Shown here in pieces: positions 9,941 to 20,549 of a stretch of DNA of 64,000 nt. The notes beneath the pieces were generated by a model, which was given only the letters and a program-made list of their open reading frames with translations, ran no database searches and was not told the DNA's origin. The DNA lies in the NCBI RefSeq assembly GCF_000340215.1, contig NW_006921535.1:5865414-5929413 (forward strand), written 5' to 3'. The translations under genes and the position numbers were made by a program. Every line of letters begins with the position of its first letter. The stretch's first letter is position 1. This DNA comes from Pseudocercospora fijiensis CIRAD86. Lineage: Eukaryota; Ascomycota; Dothideomycetes; Mycosphaerellales; Mycosphaerellaceae.

Positions 9941-11588
9941 ATGGCGTACCAACACGATGTCGAGAAGCATGGTGGCGTGGTGAATGCCGGCAGCGACTCC
10001 GACAGTCCACGGGAGAAGCGACAAGACAGTAGTTTCGTGTACGAGGATGGTGCGGTTCCAGGCGAAAGCTTCGAATGTGGCGACACCTTGTATGCGAAAA
10101 TGCAGCGCGTAGCAGGAAGGCTGAAAATGGAGCAGCGAGGGATCGAGAGGGTGCCGGAAGATGAGCGAACGGATACTGGGGTTCGAGCGTTGTTGAATGT
10201 CTCGACTATGGTGAGACTGCCTGCCTCGAGACTGAATGAATGAGGCACTGACTTCGTCTTCGCAGTGGCTTTCCGCCAACATGGTCGTGTCTTCATTCGC
10301 CATTGGCATCCTTGCCAACAAGCTGTTCTATCTCGGTGTTGCCGATGCGATGCTGGTGTGCCTGTTCTTCAACTTGATCGGGATTACACCCGTATGCTTC
10401 TTCTCGTGCTTCGGCCCACCCTTTGGTCTGCGACAAATGGTCCTGTCCCGATTCTGGTTTGGCTGGTGGGGCGTAAAGCTCATCGCCATCTTCAACGTCC
10501 TGGCCTGTATCGGATGGTCTGCCGTGAATTCCATCGTCGGAGCACAACTGATCAACACCGTCAACAACGACGTTCCAGGCTTCGCCGGGATTTTGATCAT
10601 TGCCTTCTGCACCTTCCTGGTTACCATGTTCGGCTACAAGGTCGTGCACGCTTACGAGTTCTGGTCTTGGCTGCCCGCTACGATCATTTTCCTGATAACT
10701 TTCGGCGTCTTCGCTCACAGCGGCGACTTTGTGAACATCTCATGGGAAACCGGCAAAGCTGAGGTGGGCTCCGTCCTCTCCTTCGGCGCCGTCATATATG
10801 GTTTCGCAACAGGCTGGACATCATACGCCGCTGACTACACCGTCTACCACCCAGCCACCCAATCCAAGAAGAAAGTCTTTTTCTGGACCTGGCTCGGCCT
10901 AATCGTCCCCCTCCTCTTCACCGAAATGCTCGGAATCGCCATCACAAGCGCAACCAGCACCAACGGAGGCGACAACCGGTACCAACACGGCTACGACCAA
11001 TCCGGCACCGGCGGCCTCCTCGGCGCAGTCCTGATCTACCATCTCGGCACATGCGGAAACTTCTGCCTCGTAATCATGGCCTTGACAATAATCGCCAACA
11101 ACTGTCCCAACATCTACTCCGTAGCCCTCACCGTCCAAGTCCTCTCCCGCTACGCCCAATGGGTCCCGCGATTCATCTGGACCGGCATCGGAACGGGCGT
11201 CTACATCGCCATCGCAATCCCGGGGTACAGCCACTTCGAAACCGTGTTGGAAAACTTCATGAACTTCATCGGCTACTGGCTCGCAATCTACGAAGGCATC
11301 TCCCTTTCCGAACACTTCGTTTTCAAACGCGGCTTTTCCGGGTATGATCCTGAACACTACGACCAACCGGACAAACTCCCACCCGGGATCGCGGCCATTG
11401 CTGCTTTCTGTTTCGGTGTCGCGGGCATGGTGACTGGAATGTCTCAAGCTTGGTTCGTGGGTCCTATCGCTCTGCACGCGGGCGAGGCGCCTTATGGTGG
11501 AGATGTTGGGTTCGAGCTTGGGTTTGCGTTTGCGGCGACTTCGTATTTGATTTTGAGACCGATTGAATTGAAGTTGTTTGGTAGATAA
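9941..11588 (+). CDS. FCY2: NCS1-family purine-cytosine permease
   Basis: Plasma-membrane proton symporter that takes up cytosine, adenine, guanine or hypoxanthine (family role; exact substrates not readable here). Exon 1 is 9941-10210 and exon 2 10266-11588; the 55-bp intron starts GTGAGAC, has a CTGAC branch site and ends CGCAG. The product is 530 aa, normal for the family. A ~95-residue polar cytosolic N-terminus is followed by about 12 hydrophobic spans starting at WLSANMVVSSFAIGIL. Family motifs seen: GITPVCFFSCFGPPFGLRQM, SRFWFGWWG, GWSAVNSIVGAQLI, FATGWTSYAADYTVY, NNCPNIYSVALTVQ and NFMNFIGYWLAIYEGI. An in-frame TGA at 9911-9913 lies upstream with no earlier Met, so 9941 is the start for this exon. 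GATA sites upstream suggest nitrogen control. The symbol is by family; orthology to yeast FCY2 or Aspergillus fcyB is inferred. Confidence 0.93.
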
Positions 11589-12039
11589 CAAGGTGGGAGG
11601 TGAGATGTGATGTGAGGGTTGAAGATTTAGCGATACTATATGTAACTATGAAAAGTTTCATTGAAGTGCCCGAGGTTATGTCTCATTTCACTTCAATCCG
11701 TCGAAACTTCTTGTGCTTGCCTCTTAGGGTATGGATCGGCGCAGGTGGACTGCGTGTCTGGCAATTGTATAGCAATCTATGTTCCCTGTTTCTTGTCTGC
11801 TCACGCGTTGACAGCTCATCAATATCTGCCTTTTCGCTCATGCCGATGCAAACCTTCAGCCCGTAGAAGAACATGGAGGAAGAGTAAAATGCAGGAATTA
11901 CCCATTTTCAGCAAAATTTGTGACTTTGAGCGTTATCTCACCTGAAACCTCATATCTTCTCTCATAGACATCATCAAAATCTCTATCCATCAAATTCACT
12001 CATTTAAACCACCTCTCCACCACCTCGATCCATCCCAGT
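11589..12039. other. convergent intergenic region (permease / M28 peptidase 3' ends)
   Basis: The two flanking genes converge here, so this interval carries both 3' ends. It is AT-richer than the genes. Short open frames on both strands show no family. I see no RNA gene. Confidence 0.6.
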
Positions 12040-14509
12040 TCACTGCTTAAGCAAAAGCTTCGCAGCAGCATAAATCCTCCCCGTGATAATGCCCACCCAC
12101 TTCTTCGCAGCAACACCATCATGCGCCTCCAAAGCCTCCACCAGACCTGGAAACGTGGCTCCAGCATAACCTGTCCAGAGACCTGGCGCAAAGACAACAT
12201 GCTTGAACCAGCTTCTGCTATCCAAGCCGGCTCCATGCAGGAATTGTCGCTCAAGGAATTTGTACTTTTGGTTCGTGGTCTTGATGGCTTCGTAGAGTTT
12301 CTGCTTCCGTTTACTTGAGACTGAGGGCTGGCTTATCAGCTCGACGAGCCTTTCGGCACTGGCGTCGAACTCGATTGAAGCGTCTTTGAAGTGGGCGATG
12401 GCTTCATCGATCTTCTCGAAAGGTTCTGAAAGGGTGGATAAGTCTAGCTTGCTATCCTGAGCAACAGCCTTGACGCTGTCGATGTACTTGGCAAGACCGA
12501 TCGCATAGTCGGTGGCATTGAGTGGAACGATGGGCTCTTCGACAAGCTTTGCGACCAAGAGCAAGATGATCTTGGCAATGGTGACGTGGTACTGAAAGCC
12601 GACGTCGCCGTAGTTGTCCATCCAGTGGAAGCTGTCGTAGTTGCTGTGATAGTGATAGACGGCGTCTGTAGGTCCAGGGCTGAAGCCGACGTCGATAGAC
12701 GAGATGCCAGCGAAGTCCTGAAAGGCGGTAAAGTCACTTCCTGAGCCCATAGTGCTGATATGACCATTCCAGAGGTCGCGGACTGTTTGGCCTTTGATCG
12801 TTTGGTTCGGAGACTGGACTTGTGATGTGACGTCGTATATTGCTTTATTCAACACCGGCGCAGCAGATGTTTTGAATCGTGGCCCGCTAGCACCAACATC
12901 GACGTTGACGTATGCGACAGTGGTCCCAGCCAGCCAAGGGAGGTATTCTTCAACCCACTCGGTGGAGCCGATGAGACCATATTCTTCGCCATCCCACGAT
13001 GCGAAGACGATAGTCCTGTGCGGCTTCCAACCTGCAGCTAGAGCCTTACCGAAAGATCGAACGACCTCATTGAGAGATGCACTGCCTGAGTTCGGGTCGC
13101 CGGCGCCCCCAGCAATCCAAGCATCACGATGGTTACCGATGACAATCACTTCGTCGGAGATGGTACCATTAATGACTCCGATCACATTCCAGAGCGGTGT
13201 CGTAACATACTCCTGCTCGTTGTGCAGATTGATTGTGACAGATTCTGGCGAAGGACCAATGTTGTATTGAACGCCCTTGTACTCGAGACCGCCGCCCTGC
13301 CAGGAAGAGCCGAAAGAAGAGGCATTTGGTCCATGCCCATTCAAGGCCTTGAGAAGTGGCAGAGCTTCCTTGTACGAGATTGGAAGAGAGGGAATGTCTG
13401 GGATTTTGCCGTCTACTGGTTCGCGAGGAGCACCAGGCTTCGAAGGATAGCCAGGAGTGGTTGGATCACCCGGTGCCACGGCTGGAGAGGTGTTAGCAGA
13501 TATCGGCACAAGTGTTCGACAGACTTACACAAATACTGGCAACTGCCCCGCTGGACGCTGCTGGGGTTTCTTGCTGGGCCATCTGGATAAGTCTTAAGAC
13601 CATTCTCCTCGGTGATGTCGCCATCGTCGCCGGGATCGCTGTACATGACCACACCGATCATGCCAAGCTCTGATGCACGCTTGACCTTCAAGCCCCGGAA
13701 GATGTCACCATACTTGACGAGTGCGATTTTTCCCTTCAGATCAATGCCCGCGTTGACCAGATCTTCGTAGTCCTGATAAGACCCATAGTTTGCGAACACG
13801 AACTGCCCAGTGACATTGCCGCTCGCCGAATAGCCATGAAAGACTGGCACTCTGTCCGTCAAGTTGGTCGTCGGATCGTCTTCAAGGACATCTTCTTCCA
13901 AGGTCGCCTCGAAGTCGACCTGGCCATCCTTGAGCAGAGCAAGTCTATGGTCAAGGGGATAGTTGATGTAGACATCGTAGGCAACGACCTCCGCCGAGTG
14001 GACGCCAAACTCGATCCACTTGTCCTTTGTCCATTCAGCCTGGCTCAAGTTCTTGCCGGCAAGATGTGGTCCCGCTGTGTAATATTGGCTCCATTCCCGT
14101 GCCTTCTTTCCATCTGGTGTCTCCAACAGCGTCTTCTTCAGCTGCTCATAGCTGATCCCTTCGGACTCTGGCCATGCTTCGTGAAGCAGAATCTCCGCTG
14201 TAGCAAAGTGTTCGGTAGAAGCGTCCGTTCTGTGATCTCCAAGAAGTCCTGTATTTCCAGCGAGTGCAGCTCCGAGAAACACGACAGCAAGGGCAATAAC
14301 GGCGCAGGTAAGAGCAATCGTACAAGCTCGGCGAACCTAGACGAACGTCAGATTGCACTCAAGCTTTCGACATCAATGTCAGTCAATGCTTCACTTACAC
14401 GATTGTGAGGATATCGAGGCTCTCGCTCTTCTGCTGGCACGCTCTGAATGAGCGGCGTGCGCTCACTCGCCATGGTGAGAAGCTGCTTCTCGTCGTGCTT
14501 CTCTTCCAT
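12040..14509 (-). CDS. membrane-anchored M28 metallopeptidase (glutamate carboxypeptidase II/Vps70 type)
   Basis: Zinc exopeptidase of the transferrin-receptor-like M28B group, expected to face the vacuole lumen or cell exterior. Three exons: 14509-14399, 14336-13529 and 13481-12040 (introns 62 and 47 bp, both GTAAGT...AG), 786 aa. The polar N-terminus precedes one membrane span at about residues 40-62, a type II anchor. A PA domain lies near 213-290 (FVFANYGSYQDYEDL, LKGKIALVKYG). Splicing restores SSVQRGSCQYLSVAPGDPTTP, a family hallmark. The metal and catalytic set is complete: His424 (GNHRDAW), Asp435 (GAGDPNSG), Glu462/Glu463 (WDGEEYG), Asp481 (VNVDVGASG) and His585 (YHSNYDSF). The C-terminal 130 residues match a TFR dimerisation domain. 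An exon-2-only reading would begin at a GTG inside the anchor, so the three-exon model is preferred. Substrate unknown. Confidence 0.92.
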
Positions 14510-14962
14510 TGTCAGCTGCGACCTGGTCAGTAGCCAGGGTTGGACAAAGAAGGTCAGAACTCACCCACAATTTGATGGGAACCCATCATAGTGCTTTCAA
14601 AGCGGCCAACACTTTGCGTGATGTTGCGTGATGGCTTGGCCGTAGCCGCAGCTGTAGCTATCCTATCGCATATCTTCGCCTCACCGGGATGCGACGACAA
14701 TGTCTCAGGCGGAGCTGCGGCCGGTGTATAGCCGAGCTCGGAGGAGGGCCTACCTCCATTCCTTGCATGCACCTTCCACCGGGCGAGGCTATTCGAGAAT
14801 CCACTCCGGTTATTCGAGAATCCACGGACCCAGGGCCGCTCCGGTCTCGGTGAGACCATATCGCCAGTAACCCACACTATGGAACATCGTATAGTAACTT
14901 GTGGTGCCTGTGCTGGCTACTTGGTAAAATGGTGGTGTGGGAAAGATAAATTAAGTAAATAA
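14510..14962. other. upstream region of M28 peptidase, up to the repeat block
   Basis: Last stretch of normal composition before the mutated repeats. An open frame on the minus strand (14877-14554) has no domain and overlaps the presumed promoter, so I do not call it. CpA and TpG are frequent until about 14,935. Confidence 0.6.
14790..14825. promoter_or_regulatory. direct repeat with TTCnnGAA cores (possible heat-shock-like sites)
   Basis: TATTCGAGAATCCAC occurs at 14790-14804 and again at 14811-14825, spaced 21 bases (two helical turns), about 280-315 bases upstream of the M28 peptidase start. Each contains TTCGAGAA, the TTCnnGAA arrangement of heat-shock elements, though a full three-unit element is absent. 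A function is only suggested. Confidence 0.3.
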
Positions 14963-15139
14963 GTTACCCTTCGACCTGATTACGCCTACGAGCTTATCTC
15001 TATTCCTAAGCCTACTAAGTTCTTTAAGGTAGGCGAAGGTAGTTATAAGAACTGCCCTACTAAGGAGTCTACTCGTCTTAGATAAGATATAGTTAAGCTC
15101 GTAGCTAGTAAGGATACTAATCGCCTATATATTAAGGTC
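14963..15139 (+). mobile_element. element X fragment, left piece (5'-truncated, split by LINE)
   Basis: The plus strand reads VTLRPDYAYELISIPKPTKF and on, colinear with an internal segment of the long X frame on the minus strand at 31,715-34,453. The match starts abruptly at 14,963, so X is truncated here and this is the edge between gene space and repeats. The frame is interrupted at 15,139 by the LINE and resumes at 19,102. Confidence 0.75.
15125..15139 (+). repeat. LINE target-site duplication, left copy
   Basis: CTATATATTAAGGTC, identical to 19102-19116 on the other side of the LINE. It lies in X coding sequence (the IKV codons), and removing the LINE and one copy restores the X frame. 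Confidence 0.85.
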
Positions 15140-18100
15140 GGTTAAAGAATGCAAAGCATATAAGGGAAAAGCAAGATGTGTATACTATACTAAAAGATAC
15201 CTCTCTTAGGCGAAGGAATGCCTAGTAAGAATATAGGTAGCTAGGAAGGTAAAGGAAGCTAGAATTAACACCCTAAAACGATATATAACAAGCTAAGGCA
15301 GCTAGGTGCAGAAGCAACCTAGCTAAGTACTATAAAAGAGGTCTAGATAAGATAATAGATTCACATTTAGGGCCTTACTAGTATAAGAGAGTTACTAGCA
15401 ACTAGGGAGACTAAGATACCTTAATATTATAGGAAAGGAAGTAGGGCAGATAAAGCTTAGTTAAATGTTAGTCTAAAGTAAGGAAAGACTAAAGGAAAAC
15501 TTATAGGGAAATAATATAGATAAAACCTAATAAACATTGCAATATTACTAAATATTATATAGTACAATATTAATAAGAGTAAAGACAAGGTATAGAGGAG
15601 CTTCCTTTAAGCACTAGACCTGAAAGAACATTATATTATTGCAATCTAAGAGCCCTAGCTTAACCTATATATAAAGAGACTAGCAATAGTTAAAGACCTA
15701 AGATACTACCTAATTATCTACAACTAGGGAGCCCTAAGGACATGCATCTATATTAGTAAGGAGATAGATATAGAAACCTAGTAGGCTGTACTATAGGAGG
15801 ATAGGGACCTAATATTAGTCTAAGTAGAGACATCCTAAGGTACACTCTAAGTCTACTATATATACAACCTACTACTAGACTTAAGAAGCAGTACCTAACT
15901 AAAAACCCTAGAAAGACTACCTAGGGTTATCTAGGGGAACACCTACTAAATCCTACTTAGGGATTTCAACCTCTACTACCCCCTCTAGGGCTTAGACTTT
16001 ACCCTAGTACACTACTTCCTAGCAGGAAGACTAATTAATATATTAGAGAGGGAAGGAATAGAAATTGTTACCCTAAAGGGACTAATTACTTAGGAGGTAA
16101 GAGGAAGCGGTAGTATACTAGACCTATACTTTGCATTACGTTAGATTAGGAACGGGATTATAAGATATAGGGTTAACTAGGAACTAGAAGAATTATTAGA
16201 CTACTTCCCGGTATAGATTGAGCTAAATGTCTAAGCCAATTAGGAAAGGGAACTAGAGGAGAAGCTTAACTAGAAAGGTGCCTAATAGGGCAGGATTAGG
16301 GAGGAAGTAGAAAGGGACCTAAAACTAGAGGAACTCTTAACAAAGCACCTACTAAGGCTAGAGGATATTAATAAGGTAGTAGAGGAACTAATAGGAATCC
16401 TAAAACAGGTAGCTAGAAAGCATACCCTAGTAAAGAAACATTTACTATACTAGCAACTATACTAGACTAGTAAGTGTATAAGGAAGGTTAAAGTAGCAAG
16501 GAAGGCTAGGAGGTAGTAGACACAAACCTATACCTAGGAAGCATAGGACAACTATAATAAAGCCTACTAGGAAAAGAAGATCTAGATTAAGAAAGACAAG
16601 ATACAAGAATAGAGATCTATAATAGGAATAATTACAAAGAAACTAGAGGAGATATAGAGGATAGCTAAATAGGCAAGGCGACCTAAATAGGATAAGGATA
16701 TACTACTACAATTCCCGGATATTATAGACTAACAAGGACAAATATAGACTACAATAGAAGGGAAAGTAAGAGCCCTAGGCTAACACTTCTTCTATAGAAA
16801 AGTACAAGCAGACCTATTAGATATAAAGGAGAAAGAACAAGAGACTCTACTACTAGGTATACTAAGAGACACCTAGGTTAAACCCGAAACTATTAAAAGG
16901 ATCCTAAAGAAAATTCTAGGCAATAAGGCACTAGGAGAAGACAAGATCTATAACAAACTTCTAAAAGCATATAGGAAGGGGCTAGCCCTAGCACTAGCTA
17001 ATATCTTTTTACAAAGCCTAGCACTAGGACACTACCTAAGACTATTTAGGAAGTCCCTAACAGTAGTGCTAAGGAAGCCTTAGAAGGAAGACTATATACA
17101 GCTTAAGGCCTACAGACTAATAGCCCTACTTAATACAATAGGCAAGGTGCTAGAAAAAATTGTCGCTAAAAGGCTAACAACCTTTACTAAGGAAAGGAAT
17201 ATCCTTCCTAAAGGCTAGATAGGAGGAAGAAAGAAGAGGTTAATACTAACAGCTATAGAACTAATTACAGAACAGATTAAGCATATCTAGTACTATAGTT
17301 AAAACTAGGTAGTAACCCTCCTCTCCCTTAATATCTTAGGAGCCTTTAACAATATCTCCTATAAAAGGCTCCTATATATACTTAAATAGAAAGCTATACT
17401 AAACTAGATAGTCTAATTTATCTAGTCCTTCCTATAGGAAAGATCAATATAGCTTATTCTAGGCAAATTCAAATCAGACCTAATACTAACTAAAAAGGGA
17501 ATCCCTTAAGGATTAATACTCTCCCTAATCCTCTTCCTTATCTTTATAGCAGATCTACTCCTACTCCTAGAATTAAAAAACACATTAGCATTAGGGTTTG
17601 TAAATAACACAAACATCCTAGCCTAGTCTAAGACAATAGAAACTAACTGCAAGATCCTAGAAGAGAAGCACTAGGAGTATAAAAAATAGGTAAGGAGGTA
17701 TAGAGCAAAATTCGCCCTAGAAAAGTACTAGCTTATCTACTTTAGCAAGGCTAAATCAACCTACAATATAAAGCAATTAATTACTATCTAAGGCTTTGAA
17801 ACCTAACTATTAACAGAGCTTAGGGTACTAGGGATCTAGCTAGATCTAAAACTAAATTAGGGACTATAAGTAAAGAAGGCAAAGCAGAGGGCAGATACTA
17901 ATATATAATCTATCAATAGGCTTATAGCCTCTATATAGGGGGCTATATTCGAGAAAGCTAAAGTTATATACAAAGCAATTATCAAGCTAGCAATGCTATA
18001 TAGAGCACAGATATAGACAGCCTAGGAGAAAACACTAAAGAGGATTAAGCAACCAGTTAGCAGGTCCTAAACCCAAAGCCTAAAGAAAATCCTAGGAGCA

Positions 18101-19101
18101 TATAAAACTATACTAATAAGGGTAGTAGAAATAGAATCAGGGATCCTACTAGTCAAACAATACTTTAAGGGACTAAGACACTAATATACAGCAAAGATAA
18201 TAGAATACCTAGCCTAATAGACTATCTAAAAGGCACTAGACAAGATAAAAGCCTAGTATATTAGGACTAGGAGGCGAGACAGACTATAAATAACTCCCTA
18301 GAAAGTCAAAGACCTAGAGCAATATAGAGTCTTAATAAGAGAAATGCTAGAGAAAGAGCTTTAGGGACTAAGTATAAGGCTAAAGGAAGATAAGCTAAAG
18401 GGAGAGAAACAAAGCCTAGTAGAATCAATTGCTAGATACCTATAGGAGCAGGAATAGAACAAAACACAAGTTAGACTAGGAACCCTAAAGGTACTAATTA
18501 AATTTAGTCAATACAACTACTAGCTCTATAAGGACCTAAACAGGGCCGAAGCAAGCCTAGCTATCTAAATTAGATCTGAACATATTAGACTTAGATCTTA
18601 CCTATTTAGAAGAAACGTCCTAGGAATTGAAAGCAGAGCTTACTAATATAGCTACTAATCTTAGAACCCTAAGCATATGCTGCTAGTCTACCCTTAATAG
18701 TTAGAAGGCAGAAGTAATTAGAGACTAAAAGCAATAGAAAGGGAATACGACAAGCTAATCTAGAGCAAAGAAGACCTAAAGAGGATAGTAAAGTGGATTA
18801 TTAAATAGGGATTTATATAACAATTCGTACTAGTAAGGGAAACTAAGGAGTAGATAAGAAGGAGGGAAGAAGAGAGGGAAAGAAGGGCAGGGTAGCAGGC
18901 AAGGTAGTTAGAGGGTAACAACTATAACACTAGTATACCCTAGAGGAAGGAAAACAAGGAAACGAGGAAGATTAATACTTATAAATAGGATAGGAGGGAG
19001 GTTTTTACCAACTAAGTTGGTTTCCTACCTAAAACAATACATAGAAACAGACCTACATAAGCCGAAAGGCACTATAATAGGCAAATGAAATATCTATCTA
19101 T
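15140..19101 (+). mobile_element. Tad-like non-LTR retrotransposon (LINE), mutated, 5'-truncated
   Basis: A ~3.96 kb insert flanked by a 15-bp duplication. The left end carries the tail of ORF1: a CCHC zinc knuckle near 15,165-15,225 in which the second Cys and the His read Tyr. ORF2 begins with an AP-type endonuclease (about 15,640-16,270; GDFNLYHP-like block near 15,958, DLYFAL near 16,120). Reverse transcriptase follows: LTVVLRKP near 17,057, AYRLIALLNTIGKVLEKI near 17,110, and a possible FVNNTN (F-DD-like box) near 17,600. A His/Cys-poor 3' part to about 18,960 may hold RNase H. The 3' end is a short ATCTATCTATC tail, not poly(A). Many TAG/TAA codons replace Trp/Gln. The family is clear; the exact 5' structure is not. 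Confidence 0.88.
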
Positions 19102-19116
19102 CTATATATTAAGGTC
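19102..19116 (+). repeat. LINE target-site duplication, right copy
   Basis: CTATATATTAAGGTC, identical to 15125-15139. The LINE tail (TATCTATCTAT) runs directly into it, so one or two leading bases could belong to the tail. Confidence 0.85.
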
Positions 19117-20085
19117 TGCCTTACATCTAAAGATAAGACTAGCTACTCTACTATTATCGAAGGCATATATAATCTAGAGGTCTTTACGAACTAGGTTAAG
19201 AAGCTTGAGGGCCGTAGCCTAGTTCTGCTAAGCAAAATTAGTAAGCTTATTAATAAGTATCTTACTATTAACGACCTCGAGTATATATTCGATAGTTAGC
19301 CTAATAATAGTAAAGAGTAGGAAGCGGAGTAGATCCTTAACTCTCTAAAGGAGTATAAAGTCTCTATTTAGATACTATATCTCCTATATAGTAATCTAAA
19401 GGCTAAGAGCAACCGTATATCTATCGACCTAAGCTACTCTCGTATTATTAATAGTACTAAGGTTAAGGGCTACGAGAACTTAATAGTTTCTTAGGTCGCT
19501 AAGGCGTATCGCTATCTAATAGCTCTTCTAGGCTTAAATTCCTTTATACTATTCGCTTTCTCTATAGGCTATAGCTATCTTACTCGAAGGTCTTAGTTAC
19601 ATTTCCGACGCCCTAGTTAGTAGAATTCCTTAGTTAAGTTATATTATTTAGAATAAAGTTAAATAAATCCTCTAGTTTAGTAAGAAGGAACTTAAGGAAT
19701 ATCTACGTAATTAGGAAAAAGCTATATAGGAGAAGGCTACTAACCTCCTCGTTAATTAAGCTTACTACGAGAGGTAGTACTTTAGTACTAATAGCTTTAA
19801 TATCTATAAAGGAGATCTTAAGAACCGACTAGCTAATAAGGTTATTACTAGTAAGAATTACGGTATATTAAAGTAATAGTAAGTCGGCGTAGTAGTTTAG
19901 TTACTTATATAATTGTTTTTATATATTAATAGTACCTAGGAATAATACTATCCCGGGGATATTATTACGGAGTTTCTAAAAATAGCCTTAGCTAAGAGCG
20001 CTAAGGTAACGGATAATATATAACTATTTGTTTGTTTTAAGCGTATAATATAAAACGTATCTAGTTAGATACGAGGTATTACGGA
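19117..20085 (+). mobile_element. element X fragment, right piece with 3' region
   Basis: Continues the X frame after the LINE (CLTSKDKTSYSTIIEGIYN, then KISKLINKYLTINDLEYIF) to a stop cluster near 19,872. About 200 bases of X 3' region follow, colinear with the region between the X stop and the LTR at 29,044-29,250. It includes a copy of the CCCGGGG motif at 19,941-19,966 and TCTAGTTAGATACGA near 20,057-20,071. Homology to the other copies stops there, so the LTR is missing in this copy. Confidence 0.75.
19941..19966 (+). repeat. dyad CCCGGGG motif, copy 1 (after X)
   Basis: Near-palindrome AATAATA...TATTATT around CCCGGGG, in the 3' region of the plus-strand X copy. Confidence 0.8.
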
Positions 20086-20549
20086 TCTAATTAGTTAGAG
20101 TCCTTATATAATCTTAGAGCGACGCTAAGACTAGCGAGCTAAGCTATCGCTCTATCTTACTAGGAGCGACAGGAGCGGTCGAGAGCGATAGCGTCGCTTA
20201 CGTCGCTTACGACTATAAACAAAGATGTCTCCTTTGTATTTAGAAACGCCGGGATACCCTTATAGCTTAAGGCGTTTAACTTATATTATCTACTTACTAA
20301 TTAGAATTACCTTTATACTAATTATTCTATCTTAGCCTCCCGCTTGTATTAGCCTCTCTAAAGAAGCCTCGGATTGCACGTAATAAGAAGTTACCTAACG
20401 ATCTGTCGCGAGTAACTATAACACTTTAAACGCCCTTAGGATAAGTGCCTTATTATAAGTCGGAAGGGGAACTCCCGCTCCTAGCGAGACAGGTAGTACT
20501 CGACGTACTACCTCTAGCATTAGTAGTATACTAGGAACCTATACTAGAA
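20086..20549. other. unassigned mutated sequence between X and Gypsy-2
   Basis: Depleted in CpA/TpG and rich in TpA like the rest of the block. It has a short run of GCGACGC/GCTATCGC-type inverted motifs at 20,110-20,220. It may be the LTR or leader of the next Gypsy copy, but I found no matching second copy in the window. Confidence 0.4.

Noticed and set aside
14280..14282. GTG as start of the peptidase
   Set aside because: It lies inside the membrane anchor; an upstream exon with ATG at 14,509 and a consensus intron restores a full N-terminus.
14554..14877. Minus-strand 107-codon open frame upstream of the peptidase
   Set aside because: Low-complexity product with no domain, located in the presumed promoter.
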